This document shows positions 1 to 12,741 of a stretch of DNA of 64,000 nt, piece after piece; position 1 is the first letter of the stretch; each line of letters begins with the position of its first letter. A program made the position numbers and the translations under genes. Source of the DNA: Gordionus sp. m RMFG-2023 (Eukaryota; Nematomorpha; Gordioida; Chordodea; Parachordodidae); the NCBI RefSeq assembly GCF_954871325.1, contig NC_088779.1, positions 16,494,846 to 16,558,845 of the forward strand. The letters run 5' to 3'. The notes beneath the pieces are model-generated. The model did not search any database, had not been told where the DNA came from, and saw only the letters and a program-made list of their open reading frames with translations.

Positions 1-296
1 TATGCATATTGCATCTTTTAAAAATTTCATACACGCATCTTAAACACTCACTTATTATCACACTCTGAGTTATTATCATATTGTAATATTCCTTCATTTG
101 ACTCCTCACTTGTTCATACGATCATTGTCCGTTTCATTTAATTCTGCTACATATCTTTGAATACAGTGGCAAATGAACATTATTCGTTACGTAATTTAAC
201 ACGCAATATATATATATCTTTACTATTTATTTCATCAAGATAGGAATCCTGAAATCCCTACTTCCTAACCTCATAGGATTTTCCATACACTTTAAG

Positions 297-521
297 AAAA
301 AATTAAAAATTATTCTATCTGCTGAATATCCTCAGCAATATAAGATTTGCAATCTAAATTTTAAATAGTTAAACATTTTAAAAGGGGATATATCATTAAA
401 TTATTTTTCTGGCATCCCCTTCCTTTAGAGCCTGGCATAATTTCCTTTTAAAAATTAAAAATACGTATTTTTAATTTTTAAGAGGAAATTAAAAATTATT
501 CTATCTGCTGAATATCCTCAG
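297..521. repeat. Direct repeat of about 36 bp, copies at 297-335 and 486-521
   Basis: Both copies contain attattctatctgctgaata followed by tcctcag. They are nearly identical and lie about 190 bp apart. The interval between them holds the palindrome at 439-490, so the block may be a small insertion or a local duplication. Confidence 0.75.
439..490. repeat. Near-perfect 52-bp palindrome
   Basis: The arms begin AATTTCC and end GGAAATT, with the dyad centre at about 464-465 (tacgta). There is essentially one mismatch. This could fold as a hairpin or be a remnant of a foldback MITE. No function is implied. Confidence 0.8.
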
Positions 522-1479
522 ATGTCTAGGATGCAAATATTGCACATTTAAAATAAGCTCTCAATTCGCAGAAAGCCAATCCGACAAGCTGTTCATAATT
601 TGATCAATTATAGGACGAGATACTCCGAACCTATAAAGATCAATCTATTCTTGAGGACGTTTATCTTGGCATTTGTCACTATATATTCTCTTCACTCGTT
701 CTATTCGATTTTTTGGAAATTCTATACCCTGATACTCTCCTGGAGCTTTATATTAAAGTGTTTCATTAAAATTAGAAGCCATTTTATTGCTTTATTTTGC
801 GATGTAATAATCGATGATACAGAAGACTTAATATCTTCTATCATTTTCCATGCAGACAAAGTACCTAATTTTTAGTTAGAAGATATGACAATGGCCAATT
901 ATTTCAAAAATTTCCAAATATATTATAGCTGTACTTATAGTCTTAAATTTACATAAATTATCAAGTTTTTGTATCAAATGATTCATTATCTATAATAAAT
1001 TGAAGTGCATTTATCTTTATTGGGAGCAAGCTCTCTTTACCATATATCCTCTAAGGGCTTTTTCACGTGCCCATACCTTATCTAACCTATTTTTTGTAGC
1101 TTTCTCAACTTATTTTGGCCAGATGAATTATTCTGCTTCACCCAAGCATCCACCTTTAATCTGATTCACCGACCTGGATTTTATTTGATTTCAATAAATT
1201 AAGAACAAGAAATGTTGGCTATATTATTTCTACAATAAATCAATGTATAAAAATGTAATATAATGAATTAATAAAACTTAGCTTTCACTCTACTCAAACG
1301 GAAGCGTTTTTACTTCATTTGAAAAAACAAAGAAAAGAACGTGGTAATGATGTGTAGCGTCAAGCGACGTTATTGATATATTATGCATTAAAATATAGTA
1401 AACGACATGACAATTGTAAAGGAATGTGATATTCAAATCATAGGGATATCATTAAAAATAAATAAATGATAAGAGAAAA

Positions 1480-1990
1480 TAATAAATAACTTATTTGGGA
1501 CGCAACCTCCGTTTCCTCCTTCCCTTCATCAATTAATTAAAACCCACTTACTAGCAGGGAAATAAAAAAATTAATAAATATTCAAAATTCATTAATTATA
1601 TATTTCAGCCAATAGCCATAATAACTAACGGCAATTTTTTCCAATCTACATATTTTTTTTTAAAAATTTTATCACGGAAAATTTTTAATATAACAAACGA
1701 AAATAGCGAATCCATATTTCTTAAACAAAAATTTCAACTTTTTTAAACATATTTATACCTTTTTTAGGTACATATTCATTATTAAATTAAGCTCTTTAGA
1801 GCCTTCGATACTTATAATATATATATATATTTATTTTTATTTAATAATTTTATATATTTTTATATACTGTTTTAATATTTTAGTGTTTTATCATTTTAAT
1901 ATGTGTTTTATCATTTTAAAAATAAAATATTACATATTTAAACTACACTCATTATTGTATTACTTTATAATTTTAATGCAATTCGTAAAC
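1480..1990 (+). repeat. Solo copy of the 3' region of the hAT-like family seen at 14.6-15.0 kb
   Basis: From the tatttgggacgcaacct stretch to the agagccttcgatac stretch this block closely parallels 14,640-15,050 and, inverted, about 10,870-11,220. It is therefore a third, dispersed copy of the family that makes up the large inverted repeat. It ends about 130 bp upstream of the first annexin exon. Confidence 0.75.
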
Positions 1991-2121
1991 GTAGAATGAA
2001 TGTAATAAACAAGTAAAAATATATCGATTTTCAGAAATCCTAAAAATTTTAAATAAAAAACTTATGACATTTTTTATAAAGATATATTTTGTGATATTTC
2101 AAAAGAAAGCAAATAAAGATA

Positions 2122-5100
2122 ATGTATAGCGGTAAATACATATCTTACGATAATAAATGGTTAAGTCCTTTAAAATTAATTGAATCTAAACAAATATATG
2201 CAGTTTTACCTTCATCTCAATCAGCAACTTATCAGGCCCATATAAATAAACCAAAAAATGATAAAACAACAGAAGGTAAAATCACTGAATCAGATGACTT
2301 CACTACCGAGGAAGAGTTATCAAACCAAAAATCGTATCGGAAAACCAATAATATGCAGAAATTACTTAGAGAAAACGGAAAAACTTTGAATAATAATCCA
2401 ATTAATGATATCGAGCTACCAATGAATTTTGAATTATCAATTAATGCATCCCATTTTAAGGAAGGTGTAAAAAGTGAGCCTAATTTAAATTCATCGAGTC
2501 ATTATGATAATTCGGAGGAATCATTAAATTCATATTCAACAAGTGATAATAAATTCAATTACAAAAAAAAAAGCAAAGATACCCAAACAAGTAAGAAAGA
2601 AATTATAGGACCATCCAAGAGAAAAATACTAATATCAAATAAAACATCTGATGAGATATTTGAATTACCAGATGAATATTATGATTTTATTTACAGAGAT
2701 GGGCAGTATAATGAACATATAAAAGCCCCCAAAGATAAAAGACATAAATTAAATAGAAACCTTAATGACACCAATGAAAATAAGGTTAACATTTTCCTCT
2801 TAATATTCATATAGTCTTATTTTTTGAAAGTAACTAATATTTATGTCACCCGATTTGCTTACATTATCGCACGCATAGGAAATATAAATTGTTTTATTAG
2901 AATCTGTTTAAGCTATATCAAAATTTTCTATTTATTATAAAATACGATATGAAAATAAATAATAAATAGAAAATATTTCCCACAACCTGATTTTTAAAAA
3001 CTTTTCATAATTCAGGTAAAAAGGGAAATATAAAACATTAATATTTTTGAGCTATGAGACGGTCCTATATAGGAGGGTGGGACTGGTGGTCCAGACTACT
3101 ACAATATAGGGTATTATATAGTAGATTTTTTTTATTTTATAAAATGTAAAAAACGAATGTTATATAATTAGGAAGATATGCTGTACAAAATCAAAAAAGA
3201 TGGGAATGCGAATTTTAAAAATGAGCAGGAGAAAATATTGGTATTATTGAATAAAATGCAACTTGATTCTTTCGATAAAACAATGGCCTTAGAGATTTTG
3301 GGAGAAAGATTTTTACACACTATTGCGAAAGCACATTATAATGACAGGCAAAATATTAAGCATATTTTCATGAAAAATTTCAATATCGTAAGTAAAATTT
3401 AAATATATTATTTATTTTTAAAATTTAAATTTCTATCACATTATCAATTTTAAAAAAAAGACTATTAAAAAGTAATGTAATATAAGACAATAAAAAATTA
3501 GGTATGATGAATATAAATATATCAAAGAAACTTATACAAGACCTCTGATGAGATATATTTTCGGCTGCGGCTTGTTTGCATTTTTTTAAAGGCGGCCGGT
3601 GGCGCACCGGTGCATCGATGAATAAAACAAACTCTAATCTTTTACAAAAGTTAGGATAAAAATAATTGTCTTTCTTTTCGTTGATAAAATAAACAAAATA
3701 CAAAAGGAAAAGTATAAAATTACAAAGCATGGAAATTTAAAGAAAACAATTTATAAAAAATACAATAAATAATAAATATACAAATATACAAATTGAATCA
3801 TAAATTTTTATCAGAATATATATAATTGTAATAATAAAAATTTATAAAGTATCTGGAGATATTGAAGAGATTTAATTCAATATCAAACCAGCAACAGGGA
3901 AAATAGTTCTCTTGGGGCTGTAGCTGAAACTGAAAGTATTTTAATAGCATTGATAGATTGGATAATTCTAGCTCTTTGCGTTTCACGTCAGTTTAAACTT
4001 GGGCTTGCTATCTAAAACAAATGGCACGTTTGTTGTTTTTTAGAGATAATCTCATTATTTATCTTGTTTCTCAGATTCTCTTAGACACACATTATAGAAA
4101 TAAGAATCTTCCTTTTTTATTTTCTTTTTATTATTATTATAAAATATAAGCTAGCCAAAAACTTGCATAACATACTTAATTCTTGCTATTTATGGTATTA
4201 ATTTTAGAGCGAATTAACCTATGTTTTTATTTATTATAAATATTTTTATACAAGTTTTGTGTTCTATTTATAAATAAAAACCAAGACACCTCCTATAAAA
4301 AAATTGAGGGCCTGTTTTTTAATATTATTTTACTAAGCCAGCCTTCGATTGTGGGAGAGGATATCCCTCTTCCCACCAGTTGAGTTTGGGAAAATGTCAG
4401 GGACTGAGGCAGCTTAAATTGGGTCTTAGTGTTAAAGTATATATATGATAGGAATTAATATATATTTTCTTTGGTTTTAGAGATTTTCAAATCCCTGCCG
4501 GATCATTTAGAAATTACAGCCCGCTGGTCAAGCAAATAATTTAACGGGACGTGCCGGATCATTCTACAATTATACATAAAAATAAGCTTGGCTGGATAAT
4601 CCAAAAATAAAATATTGTTCTCGCAAATTTCTTATATTTTTTAAATTTTAACGGGCTAACACGGGCAATAGATTTTTGATATATTTTTTTGAATTTCAAG
4701 CTAATACAGTGATTTTAATTAATTCTGTTCGAGAATAAATCAATATGTTTATTCCTTTATATTTTAAGAGCACTATAACTAAAATACTAAACCTATAAAT
4801 TAAATAATAAATCCTTAAAAATTAAAATTTATATATCTGTACACAATACAGATATCAAAACACAATTTTTTATAAAAATGTTGTTATATAAATAGCTATT
4901 AAGTAGAAGGAGGAAGATCGGGGTACTTTGAATATAGGGAAGCAATGATTCACTTCAATTATAATTAGGCGAAAAATAAATGTAGGTGTTACTACCCGAT
5001 CAACCGACATTTTATATATTATGTAATAAACATTCCTCGTCATTATCTCATTTTATATAATCACCTCTTGCAGCCTCACCACTTATATTCCCTGTAGAAT

Positions 5101-8100
5101 TTTAGCCCTTAAATTATTTTAAATAAGGCTTACTGGAAACCTAGACTAAATGAAGTCAAACTTTCACATATTCAAAATCTTTTAGATTTCAATTTATGAT
5201 ATGATAAATGTAAATCTTTATTTAAAGCATTAACAAATTTTTTGCATTAAAATCTGTGAGGCGATAAAATGTTAAACCTAAACTTCATTCTCTGCAGGAA
5301 AATTTTTATTCCATCATTCATATCTCACTTTCCTGAATATTACTAATTCTTGAAATTTTGTTGATTTTATAACCATTATTAATTATGATATATTTTGCTT
5401 AGATTCACAAGAATGAATCTAACAATGATTTCTTTAGGCCATTTTATCTATGTTAAAGATTTTGAACTTAAATAATCCTGGTATGATTAGCTTGTATTTA
5501 GAAAATGTACTTAGTTATGCGGCGATCATCCTATCTAATGTCAGAGTGGAATGATTATATTGATTCTTTATCTTCTAGTATTGAATCTTTACTACCGAAA
5601 TTTGCTTCCTAGAGCTTCTAATTGGTTTCAACATTTCCTTTATAGGTTTTTGTAAGTAGTAGTTTCTCAATGCATAAGCCACCTACCGGCGATTCCTTTC
5701 GAAAATTTTTAATAACATTTTATAAGACCTTTAGGTTAATTTATTTAGTCCATCAATTCCCAGACATGCTACTAAATTTGTAACTTAAAGTTAAAATCTC
5801 CCTTGAATCAATACTCAACCTCAAATTCTCGCCCAGTTGCTGGATGCAAGCCGCTCTTCCAATCAAATTTAAGGGCATAGGCTTCCGATCCCCTGCCTCA
5901 CTGAGTATATCAGCTTTTCTCTCATCATACACCAAAAGTCAAACAATTACTAAATTTTTACCACCAGTACAGATCCCCAACTGGGGTTGGCACTAGACCT
6001 ATGAAGTCGAACGCTCTAAATAATCCCTTTCCTTTATTCCAGACAACAAGTTTGGGACATACGAAAAACTTCGGATAGAAATAGGTCTTCGTTTAGGCTG
6101 TGATATCGTCAGACCCTCATCTTGTAAACAGCTCCCTATCGACAGCCTAGGTCATTACCCTCTTCACTACCGTTTCTCTAAAGGCCACCATCCACACCAC
6201 CATAGAACTCCTAATATTCCATCATCTTTGGAACCTGTAGGTCATCTCGGGGTCAATATAGGCCTGAGGGAATGACTCTTATCCCATGGAGCAAAGGAAT
6301 CCAGCTAGCCTGGGATTATACATGCGTTGATCGCTTTGCACCATCCTATTGCTCTAATTCCTTAGTTGGAATGGAAATTAGAAAGATCAATAAATACATT
6401 ACCATTCCCATGATTGTTTCTTACTTTATAGGTCGCATAGTATATCAATCCATGGTGCCATAACCTAGATGCACCTCCCCTTTAGAAATTTAAGATTAAT
6501 ATAGATATTTACATCATCCATGATTGACTAAAAAATTTGAAAAAAATATTTTAATTTTTACAGAAGGAAATTGATTAAACATGCTAAAAGTAATAAAAAT
6601 ATATTTATAAAATTTATTGTTTAGATTTATTAATAAAACTTATTATTAAATAAATTTTAGAAGATTATAAACATTATTTTTATTCTGACAATTTTTCCGA
6701 ATCATAAAATATAATTCTGAATGATATTTGTAAAGTTAGTGAGCTAAGTCATAGCTTGTTATAGGATGATTAGCCCCATTAATAATTGCATTTTTTTATT
6801 ATGCAAATATTTTCAATGAATATTTTTCTAAAATATTAATTCTTAAGTAAAATTTAATAATATAAACTTTAAAGCATCTGGTATTAAAACCATATAAAAA
6901 TAAATTTAATTGTATATTTAGACCCTTATTTAGTTGGTGTGTCACCTAATGTTATCCAAGGTGCCCAGAGTACGACAAGATTGAGCAAAATAATTTATCT
7001 AAACTATAAAATATATTAACTATTTTAAATAGCCTATACTTTGAGGATTTAAGATGTTTTATTTATTCAGACTAATTCAATATTATTAAATTATTTAGGT
7101 TTGAATTAAAAGTTTACCAACTTACTCTGATCTTCCCTATAAGATTTAATTGACTGGAAAAATTTAGTGCAGATTAGATTTAAACATTAAAAATATAATG
7201 GCTGGATTCGTATAAAAAAATCATAAAATTTTTAGGGTTTGAGTCGGGCTTGGAAATGAGTAATTATTGGAAACGGATCTTATGAACAAAAAAATATGAA
7301 TAACGGACTTGGCAACTTGTGCAAAAAAAGTCATAAAGGGTTGAAATAGGCTGGACCTTGCAGATCTCTGATAAACATATTCATAATATCAAATATTGCA
7401 GAAACCATTGAAATATTAAAATAACTTTCTTTTAATTTATTCTTTTATCCAGTTAATCAGTACCATTCTGGATATTTTGGTCTATCTCTCATACTTCTAT
7501 TCACAATAAAATTTTCAAAATTTGGAGTTTTGAATCTTGGAGTAACAATAATTTCTCTTGAATTTTGTCCATAATATATTCTTTAAATTTTTATTGGATT
7601 TCATTACAAATCTAATTTTAAACATATTTAAATTATTTTTTTTAAACATAATTTATAATGAATAACATATATTGTAACTTATTTATAATAATAATGATAA
7701 TAAAATATATTTACTTTGTGCCAGGATTTCAGAGACAGGATGGTCACAGCCAATAGAGCTCGGCGGGTCTATTTATCTATTTTAAAAAAATTAATATTAA
7801 TAATGGTAAAATTAATAATATTTATTCAAATAAAATAAGTTTATTAAAAAGAAATTCCATGAAACCCTAGTGTAATACTGTACTATATATTTTTTTAAAT
7901 ATACTTTTATAAAAACAAATATTGATGATATTTAGTAGTTATTTCTTAAACTATATAGTAATTTTTGTGATTATTAAAAATACTTTTAGAATATAATTTC
8001 AGAACTGAAATCAAAATTTTCCGATGATTATTCTCCAGTAATAGACATGTTACTTGAATCTCGTGAGAAATTCGTTACTGATATATTAGCAATAGCTATG

Positions 8101-8888
8101 AGTGTAATGACATTTAAAATAATATTTGAAAATATATATTACAAGTCCGCAAATAATAGATGGATCTCATTTTTAAGAAAAATTTTGTATTGGGCTTGGG
8201 TGAATAATATAAAAAGGGGGGGGGGGCTTAAGCAAAGGGTTGTTAACTTGGAAAATAATAGAGGCCGCCAGATTTTATTCCAATATCACACTTCTTATTT
8301 TTTACAAATCAGGAAATACTTGCTACTTAATTTAAATATAAATTGATTCCCGGTTTTAATTTAATAACTTCTAGAGTTGAATTTACATTTTTCTATATTT
8401 TATTATTCTAAACCAAGCCAAATATATATTTTTAAGTATTATTTGGACAATTCAAAAAAGGGTTATATATTTACCCGCTAATTTATTAGTAATTATTTCA
8501 TTCCAAGTTCAATAAATAAGCCGGTTGGATTCAAAAAAGTCATATTACTTGCAGATTTCTAATATGTATTTACTTTTGTTAAATATTGTGAACATATGTT
8601 ATATTATGCTTGATTATTTCAGAAAAACGATAGCGTCCAAATGATTGAAATTTATGCTTTTCATAATAAAGAGGTATATACATATATCAATTTTTTCCCA
8701 ATAAAGTTAATAAATAGGTTTTAAAAGATGTCGAATTATTTTGGAAACAAAGTATATTTTTATTTATATAAATGATATAAAAAAAAATCTAATTTTATTT
8801 AGAATATAAATCAGATTTATTTGAAGCCATAAACAAAAAATTGCCCGATAAACTTTGCAGTTTACTCGAAATATTATATAAAGTATAA
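2122..8888 (+). CDS. Annexin-like protein, 5' part: polar N-terminal region plus annexin repeats 1 and 2 (six exons)
   Basis: Annexins bind acidic membranes through 70-residue helical repeats. Exons inferred by eye: 2,122-2,784; 3,172-3,387; 7,990-8,103; 8,623-8,673; 8,718-8,751; 8,803-8,888, joined in matching phase by GT..AG introns. Exon 1 gives about 221 Ser/Asn/Lys-rich, probably disordered residues. Exons 2 and 3 give repeat 1; across the junction INIISELKSKFSDDY aligns without gaps to the usual helix D/E region. Exons 3-6 give repeat 2 (MIEIYAFHNKEVLKDVELFW, then YKSDLFEAINKKLPDKL). No GxGT calcium loop is present. The reading frame stops at 8,886, but GTATAA at 8,883 could be a donor leading on to the repeat-3 exon at 37.3 kb. 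The ATG is the first of a long clean exon. The annexin assignment is fairly sure; the exact ends, especially the exon-1 donor GTTAAC, are less so. Confidence 0.7.
5753..5935 (-). pseudogene. Fragment of an unassigned repeated coding family
   Basis: A 60-codon open frame encodes a polar peptide containing GDRKPMPLNLIGRAAC. A second copy of this motif (GDLMPMPLDLVAKVAC) is read on the plus strand at about 36,030. Two independent copies with conserved residues suggest a mobile-element or gene-family protein. I do not recognise the family, and no start, end or catalytic motif can be defined. Confidence 0.4.
6020..6475 (+). mobile_element. Non-LTR retrotransposon, 5'-truncated C-terminal fragment with RLE-like domain
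   Basis: The translation shows GLRLGCDIVRP, then a degraded CCHC-like region (FSKGHHPHHH), then MTLIPWSKGIQLAWDYTCVD. The last follows the PD-X(n)-D pattern of restriction-like endonucleases found at the C terminus of early-branching non-LTR elements. Only this tail remains, broken by at least one frame change, as expected for 5'-truncated LINE insertions. The same tail recurs at about 27.6, 32.7, 58.4 and 63.6 kb. This copy lies inside an annexin intron. The clade is undetermined. Confidence 0.6.
7195..7372. mobile_element. Decayed copy of the GC-rich hAT MITE family (right end GCAGATCTCTGA)
   Basis: The right end resembles the ends of the well-bounded copy at 61,299-61,628, and the interior has the same gggttt/ggcttgg flavour. 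The left end and target duplication are unclear. Confidence 0.35.
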
Positions 8889-8889
8889 A

Positions 8890-9240
8890 TATATGGTGAA
8901 TTCCATATCAAAATCAACCAAGGATTCAACTCGACCCCCTCAGAAATTTTTTAATTTTGTATATTGGTAATATATGTCATAACTAAGAAAAAATAGAATT
9001 TTTACTTCATAACACCGCTTACTAACTAAGATATAGAGGTTGAAAAAACGGAAAAATAGAACATTTTTACAAAATGCACTTCATTAATTTTCAATATCTC
9101 AAGAATTAGAGCAATAATTAAAATTTTATTATATAGCCTAATAATGGTTCGTTAATATGACATATAAATAAATGTGATAAAAATCCGATTACTACCCAAA
9201 ATCGGAAGTATAAAACCAGATTTTATCATCTTATTAAAAT
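8890..9240 (-). repeat. Dispersed repeat R-A, intact copy
   Basis: Its reverse complement parallels 18,815-18,901 joined to 21,225-21,480; shared stretches include ctgaggggtcg-type sequence, tcttagttatgac and catttatttatatgtcatat. The other copy was split by a Tc1/mariner insertion, so this one shows the uninterrupted state. No coding content is seen. It begins within a few bases of the last first-unit annexin exon. Confidence 0.7.
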
Positions 9241-9459
9241 TTAATGAATACCTAAGTAATTTTTTTCAAAAATATTTTAAAAATATTCCGAATCCCCAAA
9301 AATAAAATAATATAATTACTTTTTCTTCTCTTTTTTTGCGCCTGGCACCATATAATTAAAAGTCCAAAATAAGGGATTTAAAATTAAAAAGTATATTTAT
9401 AAAAAATCCTAATTATTGCAACAATTATTCAATGCAATATGGCATTTCGTTGAACATTT

Positions 9460-10045
9460 AAGCAGGGACCCGAACCGCTATTTATAACGGTTCAGTTTGG
9501 TTAAGGTTCAATATGTAAAAAATTATGGTGTTTTGGTTACGGTTCTTGAGAAAAAATGTATAAAGATTCGGTTCGGTTCAGCTAATTATAAAGGTTTATA
9601 AAGTTCATTCGGTTAGAAATTTTTTTTTTATTGAAGCAACATCATCTTCTAATTTATTTTTATTATAAGCATCTATGAATTATATATAAAAAAATATATA
9701 TAAGATTCAAAATAACTCACTTTTAAATATATTATTTGAACTTATAAGTAATATATTTTCAAGTATATAAATAGATTACTTTTTGTTCGTTGTGACGATA
9801 ACACAAATTTTAGCCCTGAAAAAGCCCTTCTACAGAAACTTGTGTTGCGGGAACAGCCAGTACTATAAGAGCACGTTTATATATTTCTGGTTATTCAAAT
9901 TATTTCCATTTCTAAAATATAAAAACTGAACCGGTTTAAGGGTTTTTTATAAAGGTTCTTTTTACTACTTCAAAAAAAATTATATCGGTTCGGTTATGGT
10001 TATGGTTCAGATATTTATAACAAAAATAAATTTTTTTAAAAAAAA
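9460..10045. mobile_element. ACCGGTTC-rich non-autonomous hAT-like element, left-arm copy
   Basis: It opens with gcagggacccgaaccg and repeatedly carries aaccgg/ggttcggtt motifs on both sides of an AT core. Inverted copies occur at about 15,835-16,380 and, more diverged, at 29,408-30,733. No coding capacity is seen. Confidence 0.55.
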
Positions 10046-10289
10046 ATATTTAAGGGGATTCGGAATCTTTTTTTTAAAAAACAAATTATATTTTTTTGCT
10101 GCCTGGCACCAAAAATTTTATTTTTAGAGATATTTAATATGTATTACTTTTATGCTTTGTATCATTAAATACTCGAAAAAACGGTTTTAATATAAATTAA
10201 ATGTAAAAAATAAATATTATTTTTAAATTAATAATTTAGACAAATTAGAGGAAAAGAAAGTGAAAAGAGGTGCGGTCCTAATTTTTTTA

Positions 10290-10830
10290 TTCACGGCCCG
10301 CCCGCTCACAGTGGCAATAAAAATATTCGCGCCCATTCACGCTTACCACTAAAAAATTTTCGATCCGATCCGACCCACCCGCTCAAGAAGGGCAATATTT
10401 TGATTCACGTCTGAAATTCACTGTGTTTTTAAATTTTTCAAAACTTTAATGCTATAATTTTTTACACTTTTTTGAATTTATTCTATTTATTTCTTTAATT
10501 CCATAATCCATAATAACAAAGAATAAATACATATTATAAATCCAAATTTTTCCTTAGAAAAAGAAGAGTGTTTATTTTTTTATTTCAATTGTGTACGCCT
10601 TTCCTCTAATAGGCGATTGACTACAGAAAATTACCTTTCACTAGAAGCCGAATTTGCCAGGCCTGACAAAATTTTACTCTCTAATTTTCTCAAAAATGAA
10701 AATAAATTTTCCTGCTTCCAAAACTTCAAAATATTGCCATTGTTATTTTTATTTTTTAAAATTTTATTTTGATAATATTGATAATGGTATAATTTTTTTA
10801 AAAAATCATAAAACACTAAAATAAGCAACT
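10290..10830 (-). pseudogene. hAT transposase C-terminal dimerisation fragment, left-arm copy
   Basis: The minus strand encodes FWKQENLFSFLRKLESKI followed by LANSASSER, the start of the conserved hAT dimerisation motif (SSxERxFS). The adjacent GC-rich end (tcacggcccgcccgctcac) is the presumed 3' terminus of the element. The mirror copy at 15,085-15,280 extends the same motif. Upstream catalytic parts are missing, so this is a relic. Confidence 0.65.
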
Positions 10831-11345
10831 ATATAAAAATATGTAAAAATATATAAAATTACTAAATAAAAATATATATTAATAGTATCGAAGGCTCTAA
10901 AAAGAGCTTATTTTAATAATGAAAATGGACCTAAAAAACCAGTATAATTGTGTTTAAATATTTCCAATTGAAGTTTTTGTTTAAGAAATAAGGATTCGCG
11001 ATTTTCGTTTGTTATGCTAAAAAATTTTCGTGAAAGTTTTAAAAAAAATATATGTAGACTGTGAAAAATTGAAGTTAGTTGAAATGACTATTGGCGAAAT
11101 ATAAAGTTATTTAATTTTGAATATTTATTAATTTTTTTATTTTCCCCACAAGTAAGAGGGTTTTGTATTAATTGATGAAGGAAAGGATGATACGCAGGTT
11201 GCATCCCAAATAAGGGATTTCCTATCTGACTAGGGGGTCTGGTCGGTCCCATTTGTTTTATGGGATGAATCTTTTTAATTCACACAGCTTTCATCAGTAG
11301 ATGTTGATGCTTCATCATAATCATCTAAAAATATGTTTCATTTGC

Positions 11346-12733
11346 TACCAATAATATTGGGAATAGTATTTCTAATATTTTAAAAAACTCCTTCTTTTAT
11401 TTCTTATTTAAATGATCGTGGGCTTCAAAACATAATTTATTCTCAAATAATAGGTCAATAACTTTATATTAGGTGAACACGTATTATTACCTCTCCATAG
11501 GACATATAGAACTAATATTTGTCCTTAAAATTTAGAAGGAAAAGTATTTAAAATTGAACAAAATAAAATATGGGTAGGAACATGTGCTGGAAGAATTTCA
11601 ACACCCTTTATATTGCTTCTAGTTTATAAGTTCCCAACAAAAATATATCTATCATAGGTAATTTAAGCTATTTTTATAGTAACCACATATATTCTGCTAA
11701 AATTAATTCATGTATATAAAATATATTAACTTTTTATTTCAACTGCTAAAAATATTTAGGAGCTTCACGATACGTCACAAACTATGAAAAAATCTTAAAT
11801 GTTCAACAAAATGCCATATTGCATTGCATAATTGTTGATAATTTTTTTTATAAATATATATTCATATAATATAAATTTATAAAAATAAAAGTGTCTTCTT
11901 AACCTTATCCCTTTTCATTCATTAATGGAGACCTGGGTCTTGTCGAGCCCTAAAAAGCAAACCTTATTAAAATTAAAAGTACTTTATCATTTTTAATAAA
12001 GTATATCTCATTCTGTTCATCTCTATTAGTTTTATAGTAGTTTCAAATTTCAAAAATATATATCTAATACTTTTTACAAAATGTTTATTTTTCTGGAATT
12101 TTTTTTGGGAACGAGTGCACCCTACCCTGGGACCAGTGAATAAATAATGATGATTAGATAGGGCGCGGGCCGGGAAATTACACGTGACCCATCGTATAAC
12201 GGTGGGTCACGGCGTGAGTGTGAATAAATTTTAAATTATTAGGCCTGATTGGGCGTGACGTGCCTTCCCTAAATTTTTCCCGGGCGTGAATCTCGGAAAT
12301 TTTAATTTTTTTTATAAATATAAATTTGCAATTTATAATTAAAATACATATTTTCTAATTTAATTTAGTTCTTTTTTAAAAAAGAAAAATTTTTGAAAAT
12401 AAAATATTTTCCGGCATTTTCTAAACAACATCTGGTGTCACGCTCCTAGTTCTATTTTCTTTTTATGTTTAGGTGTTTTGTTGCGAGATTTTTTACTTAA
12501 ATTAAAATTTATTCTCAAGCACTTTAGGCTTAATTCTAGATCCTAATTTCAAAAGCCTTAAGTTTTTAATAGACGAAGAAATAAAAGATATTTACAAAAC
12601 AATTTTAAAAATGTGAATGATAAATTAGATGATATGCATAAGTCAATGATAACTGTCATTTATAACTTTCCTAATTCATCCTACATTCATAAAAAACCAT
12701 ATATAATAAATGAAACATATTTTTAGATGATTC
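11346..12733. other. Loop of the inverted repeat; no gene
   Basis: AT-rich. At 11,790-11,930 there is a partial extra copy of the outer arm end (aatgttcaac, atgccatattgcattg). At 12,110-12,310 there is a GC-rich block with a short hairpin (GTGACCCATCG/CGGTGGGTCAC), possibly the other terminus of the hAT whose C-terminus lies in the arms. Confidence 0.45.
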
Positions 12734-12741
12734 TGATGAAG

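Larger units (their letters stand above)
1..1480. other. No gene recognised; AT-rich DNA with short repeats
   Basis: I see no supportable gene. The plus strand has a 91-codon open frame at 600-875, but it is hydrophobic and matches nothing I know. The minus strand over about 300-1,200 has short protein-like stretches broken by stops, as in an old transposon, but I cannot name a family. A direct repeat and a palindrome in this stretch are listed separately. Confidence 0.4.
3388..7989 (+). other. 4.6-kb transposon-bearing intron of the first annexin unit
   Basis: The donor is gtaagt at 3,388 and the acceptor is tacttttag ending at 7,989; both are phase 0. The intron contains a LINE tail at about 6,020-6,470, an unassigned element fragment at 5,753-5,935, and GC-rich MITE traces near 4,480-4,700 and 7,195-7,372. 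The rest is featureless AT-rich DNA. Minus-strand open frames at 3,425-3,986 have no recognisable product. Confidence 0.6.

Noticed and set aside
3425-3986. Two minus-strand open frames after annexin exon 2
   Set aside because: Phe/Ile/Tyr-rich translations typical of AT-rich noncoding DNA; no motif, and they lie in an intron.
2122-8888. A stand-alone two-repeat annexin gene
   Set aside because: Possible, but further repeat-3 and repeat-4 exons with conserved split positions lie downstream on the same strand, so I did not treat 8,886 as the certain end.
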